Assembly: GCA_964472725.1 (NCBI GenBank)
Contig: CAYYLZ010000006.1
Location: 3,539-67,538, forward strand
Origin: RGIG6375 sp964472725
GTDB lineage: Bacteria > Bacillota > Clostridia > Oscillospirales > Oscillospiraceae
Reading direction: 5' to 3'
Length of the DNA: 64,000 bases
Under the pieces are notes generated by a model that made no database searches, had not been told where the DNA came from, and worked only from the letters and a program-made list of their open reading frames with translations. A program made the translations under genes and the position numbers. How positions within the stretch are numbered: position 1 is the stretch's first letter; each line of letters begins with the position of its first letter. Positions 25,780-33,266 of this stretch are shown piece by piece.

Positions 25780-26498
25780 TGTATATTCTTCCTGCGATAG
25801 ATTTGAAGGACGGCCGCTGCGTGCGGCTTTATAAGGGCGACTTCGACACCGTTCATAAGGTGGCGGAGGATCCGCTGGCGGTTGCCAACCTATTCAAGAC
25901 GGCGGGCGCGGAGATAATGCACGTTGTCGACCTTGACGGCGCAAAATCCGGTGAACGTAAAAATGCGGAAATAGTACGCAGCCTTTGCGAAAATTCCGGT
26001 CTTAAGGTAGAGCTGGGCGGCGGTCTGCGCTCCATGGCCGACCTTGAGGAAATGGATAAGTTGGGCGTGTGGCGCATGATAATCGGCTCTGCCGCCGTTT
26101 CCGACCCCGACTTCGTTGCCGCTGCCGTGGCGCGCTTCGGTTCGGAGCGAATCGCCGTGGGCATCGATGCCCTGGACGGACGTGTCCGTATCCACGGCTG
26201 GGTGGAGGACAGTGGCGTGGACGCCTACAAGTTCGCTGAAAAAATGGCCGCGCTGGGCGCGGGCACCATTATCTTCACCGATATTTCCCGCGACGGGACC
26301 CTCGCCGGCCCTCCCATAGCCGAGCTAAAACGGCTCTGCGCCGGTATAAGCTGCGGCATCGTTGCCAGCGGCGGCGTTTCCGGCATTGAGGATATAGCCG
26401 CCATCAAAAACTGCGGCGCGGCGGGAGCCATCATTGGCAAAGCCTTCTATGCCGGTGCCATCGACCTCGCCGAAGCCGTTAAATTAGCGGCGGGGTAA
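25779..26498 (+). CDS. hisA: ProFAR isomerase
   Basis: 239 aa from ATG 25779, overlapping the hisH stop as TGATG; an in-frame upstream ATG (25761) lies inside hisH. It is a TIM barrel that performs the Amadori rearrangement. The catalytic aspartate D8 lies in LPAIDLKDG, and a second in TDISRDGT near residue 169. Half-barrel likeness to HisF is evident. No trpF fusion signs. Confidence 0.96.
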   Translation: MYILPAIDLKDGRCVRLYKGDFDTVHKVAEDPLAVANLFKTAGAEIMHVVDLDGAKSGERKNAEIVRSLCENSGLKVELGGGLRSMADLEEMDKLGVWRMIIGSAAVSDPDFVAAAVARFGSERIAVGIDALDGRVRIHGWVEDSGVDAYKFAEKMAALGAGTIIFTDISRDGTLAGPPIAELKRLCAGISCGIVASGGVSGIEDIAAIKNCGAAGAIIGKAFYAGAIDLAEAVKLAAG

Positions 26499-26502
26499 AA
26501 AT

Positions 26503-26550
26503 AACCTTCTCCTTGAGGAGAAGGGGGGCGGAAGCGGTGGATGAGGTGCA
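26503..26550. repeat. Family A hairpin repeat between hisA and hisF
   Basis: AACCTTCTCCTTGAGGAGAAGG hairpin core (within 26503-26524) followed by GGAAGCGGTGGATGAGGTG. It lies in the 105-bp gap between hisA and hisF and resembles the reverse form at 29650-29700. Confidence 0.65.
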
Positions 26551-26603
26551 GATAATCGGCAAGCAAAAGTGTTTGCGTGTTGCACTGCGAAAGGAGCATA
26601 AAT

Positions 26604-27359
26604 ATGCTTGCAAAGAGAATTATTCCCTGCCTTGACGTTAAGGACGGCAGGGTGGTCAAGGGTGTGAACTTCGTGGGTCTGCGTGACGCAGGCGACCCCG
26701 TGGAGCTTGCAGCCCATTACAGCGCCATGGGCGCTGACGAAATAGTGTTTTTGGATATAACCGCCACCCACGAGGGGCGTAAGACCGTGGTGGATATGCT
26801 GCGCCGCACCGCCGAGCGCGTGTTCGTGCCGCTGGCAGTAGGCGGCGGTATCCGCAGCGTAGATGATTTCACCGAGCTGCTGCGTGCCGGTGCGGATAAG
26901 ATATCCGTCAATTCCGCCGCAGTGCGTGACCCGGAGCTTATTTCCCGCGCCGCCGAGAAGTTCGGCAGCCAGTGCGTGGTAGTCGCCATCGACGGCAAGC
27001 GCCGTGAGGACGGCGGCTTCGAGGTGGTCATAAACGGCGGCCGTGTGTGGACGGGACTGGACGTAGTCCAGTGGGCGAAGAAGGCCGAGAGCCTCGGCGC
27101 GGGCGAAATACTGCTCACCTCCATGGACGCCGACGGCACCAAGGCGGGCTTCGACCTTGAGATGACAAAGGCCGTCACCGAGGCGGTGAACATTCCCGTT
27201 ATCGCCAGCGGCGGCTGCGGCAGCCTTGAGCACTTCGCCGAAGCCTTCACCGAAGCTAACGCCGACGCGGCGCTGGCAGCCAGCCTGTTCCATTACGGCG
27301 AGCTGAGCATATCCGAGGTAAAGGACTATCTGCGCGGCAGAAATATTCCCGTGAGGTGA
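26604..27359 (+). CDS. hisF: Imidazole glycerol phosphate synthase cyclase subunit
   Basis: 251 aa from ATG 26604 (AAAGGAG upstream). With HisH it makes imidazole glycerol phosphate and AICAR. Catalytic aspartates: D11 in IPCLDVKDG and one in TSMDADGTK near residue 130. Also VAVGGGIRS-type phosphate loop (LAVGGGIRS) near 79. Confidence 0.97.
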   Translation: MLAKRIIPCLDVKDGRVVKGVNFVGLRDAGDPVELAAHYSAMGADEIVFLDITATHEGRKTVVDMLRRTAERVFVPLAVGGGIRSVDDFTELLRAGADKISVNSAAVRDPELISRAAEKFGSQCVVVAIDGKRREDGGFEVVINGGRVWTGLDVVQWAKKAESLGAGEILLTSMDADGTKAGFDLEMTKAVTEAVNIPVIASGGCGSLEHFAEAFTEANADAALAASLFHYGELSISEVKDYLRGRNIPVR

Positions 27360-27362
27360 ACC

Positions 27363-27686
27363 ATGGAGCTTACCGAACTTTTCAAAAAATCCGAGCTTAT
27401 CCCCGTCATCATTCAGGACGAGGAAACGAAAGATGTGCTCATGCTGGGCTTCACCAATCTTGAAGCGGTGCAGCTTACGCTGAAAACCAAAACCGCCTGG
27501 TTCTGGAGCCGCAGCCGTGGTGAGCTTTGGAATAAGGGCGAGACCTCCGGCAACTTCCTGCACGTGGTGGAGGTGCGCACCGACTGCGACACCGATACCC
27601 TGCTCTATATCTGCCGTCCCGACGGCCCTACCTGCCATACAGGCGAGCGCAGCTGCTTTTTCCGTAAAATAGAAATGGAGGACTGA
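27363..27686 (+). CDS. hisI: Phosphoribosyl-AMP cyclohydrolase
   Basis: 107 aa, starting 3 bp after hisF. The zinc enzyme opens the adenine ring of PR-AMP. Motifs: AWFWSRSRGELWNKGETSGN near residue 43, DCDTDTLL with metal aspartates near 76, and GPTCHTGERSCFF with zinc cysteines near 91. Stand-alone, not fused to hisE. Confidence 0.96.
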   Translation: MELTELFKKSELIPVIIQDEETKDVLMLGFTNLEAVQLTLKTKTAWFWSRSRGELWNKGETSGNFLHVVEVRTDCDTDTLLYICRPDGPTCHTGERSCFFRKIEMED

Positions 27687-27688
27687 AA

Positions 27689-28012
27689 ATGGACGCTTTT
27701 GAGGCTCTTTACGCCACGGTCATAGACCGCAAGGAGAACCCCAGCGAGGGCTCTTATACCCGTTATCTTTTCGATAAGGGACTGGATAAGATACTCAAAA
27801 AGGTGGGCGAGGAATGTGCCGAGACCATCATAGCCGCCAAGAACGGCGATAACGGCGAGACCGTTTACGAGATTGCCGACCTGTTCTATCATGTAATGGT
27901 GCTCATGGCAGCCTCGGGGATAACCCTCGACGAGGTGAAAGCCGAGCTTGCCGCGCGCAGCGAGAAAAGCGGCAACCTGAAGGAGTTCCACGTAACAGAC
28001 AAAAATACTTAA
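27689..28012 (+). CDS. hisE: Phosphoribosyl-ATP pyrophosphatase
   Basis: 107 aa, starting 2 bp after hisI. It releases pyrophosphate from PR-ATP. MazG-like fold with metal-binding KVGEECAETIIAAKNGD near residue 31 and YEIADLFYHVMVLM near 55. Last gene of the his cluster. hisC and a histidinol-phosphatase gene are absent and must lie elsewhere. Confidence 0.95.
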   Translation: MDAFEALYATVIDRKENPSEGSYTRYLFDKGLDKILKKVGEECAETIIAAKNGDNGETVYEIADLFYHVMVLMAASGITLDEVKAELAARSEKSGNLKEFHVTDKNT

Positions 28013-28032
28013 AATAAAAGAAAAGCGTAAGA

Positions 28033-28097
28033 CTCATTGCAAAATTCGCCCCAAAAGGCGGCTGAAACGGTTTGAAAGCGATTAATTTTGCAATGAG
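28033..28097. repeat. Inverted repeat before the citrate synthase promoter
   Basis: Perfect 14-bp arms CTCATTGCAAAATT (28033-28046) and 28084-28097, with a 37-nt spacer holding a small CGCC/GGCG hairpin. The right arm ends 2 bp before the -35 box. It may end the his transcript or bind a regulator; no U tract follows. Confidence 0.55.
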
Positions 28098-28099
28098 CC

Positions 28100-28128
28100 T
28101 TGACTTTTGCTGCAAAATGTTGTATCGT
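28100..28128 (+). promoter_or_regulatory. Promoter of the citrate synthase gene
   Basis: TTGACT (28100-28105), 17-bp spacer, TATCGT (28123-28128); about 30 nt before the ATG at 28160. Confidence 0.65.
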
Positions 28129-28159
28129 AAATCCCACACGCAAGGAAAGGGTGACACTG

Positions 28160-29548
28160 ATGGCATATACGACTATGGGAGAGGACGCTCTGGTAGTTAA
28201 CACCAAGAGCTTCATGGAAACTCATGCGGCAGAGTATGAAAAGAACAGCTATGTTGAGCCAAAATACTATGAATCCGAGCGCATAAAGCGCGGCCTGCGA
28301 AATTCGGACGGCACCGGCGTTCTTGTCGGCGTTACGAAGATCGGTAACGTACAGGGTTATACCATGGGCGACGACGGTGAGCGTATCCCCCAGGAAGGTC
28401 ACCTTTACTATCGCGGTATTGATGTCAACGACCTTATAGCCGGCTTCCTTGCCGAGGATCGTTTCGGCTTTGAGGAAACGGCATATCTTATCCTTTTCGG
28501 TCAGCTGCCCTCGGCTCAGCAGCTGGCGGATTTCAAGGAGCTGCTCAATAAATGGAGCGAGCTGCCCCGTGGCTTCTCTGAGGATATGATACTCCGCGCG
28601 CCCAGCCCCGATATAATGAACAAGCTTGCCCGCTCTGTGCTGGCCCTTTATTCCTACGACTCTGAGCCCGAGGACAAGAGCCTCGAGTCCGAGCTTTTCA
28701 AGGCCACCCGCCTTGTAGCCCGCGCGCCTATGATAGTGGCTCATGCTTACGCCGTTAAGCGCCATTATTACGACCGTGAGGGTCTTTACCTCCACCATTC
28801 CCAGCCCGATATGGGCATCGCGGAAAACTTCCTGTATTCCATTCGTCGCGATAATTCCTTCACCCGCGAGGAAGCGAAGCTTCTCGACCTCTGCCTTGTG
28901 CTCCACGCCGAGCACGGCGGTGGTAACAATTCCGCCTTCGCCTGCCGTGCGGTAACCTCCTCCGGCACGGATATGTATTCCGCCATCGCGGCGGCCGTAG
29001 GATCTCTGAAAGGCCCCCGCCACGGCGGCGCAAATATTCAGGTCAGCAATATGTTTGCCCATATCAAGGAGGATGTAAAGGATTGGAAGGACGACGATGA
29101 GATAAAGCGGGAGCTGCGCCGTATTCTCCGCGGTGACGCAGGCGACGGCAGCGGCCTTATCTACGGCATGGGACACGCGGTCTATACCCTCTCCGACCCC
29201 CGCGCGGTCATTCTGCGCCGTTTTGCCCGCAACGTTGCGGAGATGAAGGGACGAGTTGACGAGCTGGAGCTTATCGAGGCCGTGGAGCGTTTGTCTCCCA
29301 GCGTGTTCTTCTCCGAGAAGGATAATGACAAAGTCATCTGCGCCAATGTTGACCTCTATTCCGGCTTCGTTTACGATATGCTGGGTATCCCCGAGGAGCT
29401 GTTCACTCCCCTGTTCGCCACCGCAAGAATGGTCGGCTGGTGCGCCCACCGAATTGAGGAGATAAATAATCCACGCAACCGCATCATGCGCCCTGCCTTC
29501 CGCAGCGTAGGCAAAAAAACACCCTATACTCCGCTGGGCGAAAGATAA
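28160..29548 (+). CDS. Citrate synthase
   Basis: 462 aa from ATG 28160, with AAAGGGTG upstream. It condenses acetyl-CoA and oxaloacetate. Active-site regions are clear: LHAEHGGGNNSAFACR near residue 252, GPRHGGANIQV near 288 and YGMGHAVYTLSDPRA near 335. The N-terminal part is longer than in the 370-aa CitZ type, as in the larger anaerobe enzymes. No aconitase or isocitrate dehydrogenase gene lies next to it, so it is a single-gene unit, probably serving glutamate synthesis. Confidence 0.94.
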   Translation: MAYTTMGEDALVVNTKSFMETHAAEYEKNSYVEPKYYESERIKRGLRNSDGTGVLVGVTKIGNVQGYTMGDDGERIPQEGHLYYRGIDVNDLIAGFLAEDRFGFEETAYLILFGQLPSAQQLADFKELLNKWSELPRGFSEDMILRAPSPDIMNKLARSVLALYSYDSEPEDKSLESELFKATRLVARAPMIVAHAYAVKRHYYDREGLYLHHSQPDMGIAENFLYSIRRDNSFTREEAKLLDLCLVLHAEHGGGNNSAFACRAVTSSGTDMYSAIAAAVGSLKGPRHGGANIQVSNMFAHIKEDVKDWKDDDEIKRELRRILRGDAGDGSGLIYGMGHAVYTLSDPRAVILRRFARNVAEMKGRVDELELIEAVERLSPSVFFSEKDNDKVICANVDLYSGFVYDMLGIPEELFTPLFATARMVGWCAHRIEEINNPRNRIMRPAFRSVGKKTPYTPLGER

Positions 29549-29556
29549 ATAATTTG

Positions 29557-29588
29557 GCCGCACCGGCTTTATGTCGGTGCGGTCTTTG
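29557..29588 (+). terminator. Terminator candidate after citrate synthase
   Basis: GCCGCACCG (29557-29565) pairs with 29575-29583 with one G-U pair; CTTT follows, so the U tract is weak. Confidence 0.5.
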
Positions 29589-29649
29589 CATGATGAGGTG
29601 GTCGATCCGGTACAGCGACGCAGATTGGCAATAAAATCGGTGCGCTGCA

Positions 29650-29700
29650 CACACCTCATCCACCGCAAGCGGTCCCCCTTTCCCTCAAGGGGAAGGCTAA
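29650..29700. repeat. Family A repeat, reverse orientation
   Basis: CACCTCATCCACCGCAAGCGG, then CCCTTTCCCTCAAGGGGAAGG. Part of a 513-bp gap (29549-30061) that contains no credible gene and is almost wholly made of repeat units. Confidence 0.65.
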
Positions 29701-29753
29701 CCCTTTTTCGCATTCTGCGTCGCTTGTTACGGCGCAAAATGTAAAACATATTC

Positions 29754-29890
29754 GTAGGGAACAGCCTGCCTGTTCCGTTTTTATGTTACTGCGGTAGCAA
29801 ATCCAACAAGCGGCAGGGGCACGCCCCTGCCCTACGGTGTTGATTAGAGTTTGTTCATGAACATAGGGCTGAGGCGCGCCTCAGCCGCCA
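29754..29890. repeat. Cluster of three GTAGGG-type palindromes (family B)
   Basis: Units at 29754-29777 (GTAGGGAACAGCCTGCCTGTTCC), 29811-29836 (GGCAGGGGCACGCCCCTGCC then CTAC) and 29862-29890 (ATAGGGCTGAGGCGCGCCTCAG). Each is a short inverted repeat with TAGGG on one side. Confidence 0.65.
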
Positions 29891-29931
29891 CTATAGCAGC
29901 AACAACCAACGATACAACCTAAAAGTTTTGT

Positions 29932-29966
29932 CACTGCGAGGAGCGAAGCGACGTGGCAATCTCCGG
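29932..29966. repeat. TCACTGCGAGGAGCGAAGCGAC-type dispersed repeat
   Basis: GTCACTGCGAGGAGCGAAGC followed by GACGTGGCAATCTCC. I recognise this as a widespread intergenic repeat type in anaerobe genomes; a relative is at 40281. Confidence 0.6.
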
Positions 29967-30061
29967 CGTTGGTTTAACTGCTCGCCATAGTTTTTGAAAA
30001 CATGGAACAAAATTACAAAAACAACGTCTAATAAACATAAACCCATAAAGGAGGTACTCCC

Positions 30062-31441
30062 ATGAAGCGTGTTATTGCGATCATACTTGCCCTTGCTTGT
30101 GCCCTTTCCGCAGGCTGTGCGAAAATCGAGAAAACGGACGATATGAATGATAGTGTGCCCGACTACCTCTGCCTTGCGGAGGCAGTTTATCCCGAAATGG
30201 CGCCCTATCCCAACGAGATGGACTATTTCACCGAGGAAAATTACGACCCCGACGGCTTCGACAGGGTCTATACCGCATGGCGGGAAGATAAGATGGCTCA
30301 GCGTGACCAGTACGAGGGCTACCGTGAGGGACTTGACGGCTTCTTTTCGGCAAGCATACAGGAGTATCTGAGCGACACCGACGGCAAAAACCGCGCTTAT
30401 TCGCCCCTGAATGTTTTCATGGCGCTGGCGATGCTGGCCGAGATAACCGACGGCGAGAGCCGGGGGCAGATACTCCGGCTTCTCGGCAAGACCGATATTG
30501 AGGAGCTACGCAAGCAGGCCAAGGCTATATGGAACGCCAATTACAGTGACGACGGAGCACTGACGAGCGTTATGGCAGGCTCCGTGTGGCTCAATGAGGA
30601 CGTAAGCTTCGTGCAGGAGACCATGGACAGTCTCGCCGCCAACTATTACGCTTCCTCCTTCCGTGGCACTATGGGTTCGACGGAGTTTAATAGGGCTCTG
30701 CAGGATTGGCTCAACGAGCAGACCGGCGGCCTGCTGAAGGATCAGGCTGCCAATGTGGAAATGGCTCCGGAAACCATTCTCGCCCTTGCCACCACCGTAT
30801 ATTTCCGCGCAAAGTGGTCAAGTGAGTTCAATGAAAACAACACCACCGAGGGACTTTTCCACCTGCCCACCGCTGACGGCGAGAGCGTTACCGTGGACTT
30901 CATGCATAAGTCCGGCAGCAGACATTACTACTGGGGCGATAAATTCTCCTCCGTTTCCCTCGGCTTTGAGGGCGGCGGCAGTATGAAGTTCATTCTCCCC
31001 GACGAGGGCGTTTCTGTGGACGAGCTGCTGGCTGACGGCGAGGCCATGGAGTTTATGCTCAGCCGTGAGGGCTGGGATAATTCCAAGTATCTTATCGTAA
31101 ATATGTCCGTACCCAAGTTTGACGTAGTCTCCGATATAGACTTGGGCGCTGGCCTTAAGAACATGGGCGTTACCGATGTGTTCAACCCCAAGGTTTCCGA
31201 TTTCACTCCCATGACAACAGACATGAGCGGTATATCCGTTTCCGCTGCCAAGCACGCCGCCCGTGTCACCATTGACGAGGAGGGCTGTACCGCCGCGGCC
31301 TATACCGTTATGATGGCAGCCGGCGGCGCCATGCCTCCCGAGGAAGAGGTGGACTTCGTGCTGGACAGACCTTTCCTGTTCGTCCTTACCTCCATTGACG
31401 GCCTGCCCCTCTTCACAGGCGTTGTAAATAACCCTGCGTAA
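30062..31441 (+). CDS. Serpin, secreted lipoprotein (serine protease inhibitor)
   Basis: 459 aa. A signal peptide with lipobox LSAGC (C19) anchors it to the outer face of the membrane. The serpin fold follows a linker of about 75 aa, with the C-terminal signature RPFLFVLTSIDGLPLFTG near residue 436. The reactive loop hinge reads DEEGCTAAAYT (405-415), close to the inhibitory consensus, and counting 17 residues puts P1 at G422 in AAGGAMPP. This small-residue P1 region suggests elastase- or subtilisin-like targets. Gut Clostridia serpins (siropins) inhibit human neutrophil elastase and proteinase 3. AAAGGAGGT precedes the ATG; it is a single-gene unit. Confidence 0.94.
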   Translation: MKRVIAIILALACALSAGCAKIEKTDDMNDSVPDYLCLAEAVYPEMAPYPNEMDYFTEENYDPDGFDRVYTAWREDKMAQRDQYEGYREGLDGFFSASIQEYLSDTDGKNRAYSPLNVFMALAMLAEITDGESRGQILRLLGKTDIEELRKQAKAIWNANYSDDGALTSVMAGSVWLNEDVSFVQETMDSLAANYYASSFRGTMGSTEFNRALQDWLNEQTGGLLKDQAANVEMAPETILALATTVYFRAKWSSEFNENNTTEGLFHLPTADGESVTVDFMHKSGSRHYYWGDKFSSVSLGFEGGGSMKFILPDEGVSVDELLADGEAMEFMLSREGWDNSKYLIVNMSVPKFDVVSDIDLGAGLKNMGVTDVFNPKVSDFTPMTTDMSGISVSAAKHAARVTIDEEGCTAAAYTVMMAAGGAMPPEEEVDFVLDRPFLFVLTSIDGLPLFTGVVNNPA

Positions 31442-31449
31442 AATTATAG

Positions 31450-31485
31450 CACCGCCATCGCTCTTACGGGCGATGGCGGTGTTTT
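31450..31485 (+). terminator. Intrinsic terminator after the serpin gene
   Basis: Perfect 12-bp stem CACCGCCATCGC (31450-31461) with 31470-31481, 8-nt loop, then TTTT. Confidence 0.85.
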
Positions 31486-31492
31486 CGCACTA

Positions 31493-31521
31493 TTGCCTTT
31501 TTGAACACAAGGGTATATACT
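31493..31521 (+). promoter_or_regulatory. Promoter of the NusG-II/Gx transporter pair
   Basis: TTGCCT (31493-31498), 17-bp spacer, TATACT (31516-31521). Confidence 0.6.
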
Positions 31522-31542
31522 TGTATCAAATCAAAATGAACG

Positions 31543-31923
31543 GTGGGTCATGTCTTGAGCAAGTCCAGTAAAATACTTATCATCGTCCTTGCCGCGCTGC
31601 TGATTGGCTGCGGGGCGTTTTTTCTGTTTGCTCCCAAGGGCGGCGCCACCGCTCTTATTTACGTGGACGGTGAGCTGTACACCCGTGTGGCGCTCAGTGG
31701 CGTAAAGGAAAGCTATACCATAGCCATTGGCGAGGGAAACGTGGCGCTGGTGGAGGAGGGGGGCATATCCATGTACTCTGCCGACTGCCCCGATAAGCTC
31801 TGCGTGAAGCAGGGACACGCCATCGTGCTGCAGCCGGTGGTCTGCCTGCCCAATAAGGTCACCATAATCGTTGAGGACACCGCTCCCGGTGAAGTGGATA
31901 TAGTGATAGGGGGCGGAGCATGA
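31543..31923 (+). CDS. NusG domain II-containing membrane-anchored protein
   Basis: 126 aa from GTG 31543; TTG 31555 with GGTGGG 7 bp upstream is a good alternative. One N-terminal membrane segment (about residues 10-29) is followed by a NusG_II domain with C87 and C92 (SADCPDKLC) in the typical DCPDKLCV motif. It is secreted, not a transcription factor. In Clostridia such genes commonly pair with the Gx transporter family, as here, and with Rnf or ApbE genes. The exact role is unknown. Confidence 0.85.
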   Translation: MGHVLSKSSKILIIVLAALLIGCGAFFLFAPKGGATALIYVDGELYTRVALSGVKESYTIAIGEGNVALVEEGGISMYSADCPDKLCVKQGHAIVLQPVVCLPNKVTIIVEDTAPGEVDIVIGGGA

Positions 31924-32420
31924 ACGTAAGAAAGCTGTGTACACTAGCTCTGCTTACGGCGGCAGCGCTGGTGATATTCGTAGCCGAGGCGCAGATACCG
32001 CCCGTGATTGCTGTGCCCGGAGTTAAGCTTGGTCTTTCAAATATAATCGTCCTGCTGACGATGTATCTTTACGGCAGGCGTGAGGGTGCCATCGTCCTCG
32101 GCCTGAAAATAGTTCTCGGCAGCGTGTTCGCCGGGCAGCTTATGAGCTTCTTCTATTCCGCCGCGGGCGGCCTGCTCTGCATGGCGGTAATGGCGCTGCT
32201 GAAAGGCATACTTACGGAAAAACAAATATGGGCAACGAGCGCTTTCGGCGCCGCTGCCCATAATATCGGCCAGCTTATAGTGGCCATTGCGATACTAGGA
32301 ACGGAGAAACTTGTCTGGTACTTGCCGGTGCTGCTCGCTTCGGGCGTTATAACCGGCCTGTTCACGGGGCTTTGCTCCCAGATTACACTGCCTCGCCTGA
32401 GAAAAGCGATAAAGCTTTAA
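31920..32420 (+). CDS. Gx transporter family protein (heptaprenyl diphosphate synthase component I-like)
   Basis: 166 aa, about five membrane segments, overlapping the previous gene by ATGA. The family (PF07456-like) was named after heptaprenyl diphosphate synthase component I but resembles ECF transporter substrate-binding subunits (the GVKLGLSNIIVLLTMYLYG stretch and six-helix pattern). Paired with the NusG-II protein. A cofactor or precursor uptake role is inference. Confidence 0.82.
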   Translation: MNVRKLCTLALLTAAALVIFVAEAQIPPVIAVPGVKLGLSNIIVLLTMYLYGRREGAIVLGLKIVLGSVFAGQLMSFFYSAAGGLLCMAVMALLKGILTEKQIWATSAFGAAAHNIGQLIVAIAILGTEKLVWYLPVLLASGVITGLFTGLCSQITLPRLRKAIKL

Positions 32421-33190
32421 CGGATGGGCAGATACTCCACGGGGTCAACGGCCTCACCGTCGAGGGTCATTTCAAAGTGGAGATGGTTCACGTCGCCAAC
32501 CTCCGCAAGAGCGGTCTGGCCAACGGAGCCGATAACGTCGCCCATGCTTACGCTGTCGCCGACGGCAACAGTGGGAGTTTCGGCAAGGTTGGAATAGATG
32601 CTCCGCAGCCCGCCGCCGTGGTGGATAACCACCGTGGTGCCGTACATATCGTCGGAGAATACCTGCTCAACGGTGCCTTCGGCTGCCGCGATGACCTTGC
32701 CGCCAAGACCGGTGGCGATGTCAATGCCGGTGTGGGTGCGCCAGTCAGCCATGGTGCGGCTGTAAACCAGAGCCTGAACGCTGTGAGGCGTTTCAACAGT
32801 GCCCGCGGTGGGCCACACGAAAACCTCGGGCAGGCTGCCCTTGTTGATTTCCGCCATCACCGCCTCGGGCATGGGCTTGCCCTCCATAACGGGCTCGGCA
32901 GGCTCATCGGGGATTACGATGGTCTCCGGCTCGGTTTCCACTTTCGGCTCAGCCGTAACAGGAGGCAGAGGGGTTATAGTGGGCAGAGCGGGAGTGGGAG
33001 AGGGTGCTGCGGTAACCATAGCGGAGAGTGCGGTTTCGTCGGCTTCGTTTTCAAGTCTTCCTCCGATGCTGCCGGATATCATCCACGCGGAAACGCCGAT
33101 GACAGCCACGCAAAGGAAAAGGACTATGTAGAAGCCCTTCTCACCTACAAATTTGAATACCTTGTCCCAGCGGGACTTTTTTTCGTCCAA
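32417..33190 (-). CDS. M23 family peptidase, SpoIIQ-like layout
   Basis: 257 aa from TTG 33190, chosen because GAGGTG lies 6 bp upstream; GTG 33199 is an alternative, and the still longer frame would run into deoC. A short basic cytoplasmic end is followed by one membrane segment (about residues 16-39), a proline-rich linker of about 70 aa and a C-terminal LytM domain. The zinc motifs HxxxD (THTGID) and HxH (NHLHFEM) are intact, so it may cut peptidoglycan cross-bridges. The layout is that of SpoIIQ of the forespore channel, and many clostridial SpoIIQ keep the active site. The assignment to SpoIIQ is inference. Confidence 0.85.
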   Translation of the reverse strand: MDEKKSRWDKVFKFVGEKGFYIVLFLCVAVIGVSAWMISGSIGGRLENEADETALSAMVTAAPSPTPALPTITPLPPVTAEPKVETEPETIVIPDEPAEPVMEGKPMPEAVMAEINKGSLPEVFVWPTAGTVETPHSVQALVYSRTMADWRTHTGIDIATGLGGKVIAAAEGTVEQVFSDDMYGTTVVIHHGGGLRSIYSNLAETPTVAVGDSVSMGDVIGSVGQTALAEVGDVNHLHFEMTLDGEAVDPVEYLPIR

Positions 33191-33266
33191 AATTCTCACC
33201 TCATAAGTTGAATGTGAGGATATTATTACCGCCGGGAGAAATTTTATACATACATTCGGAGGATTT

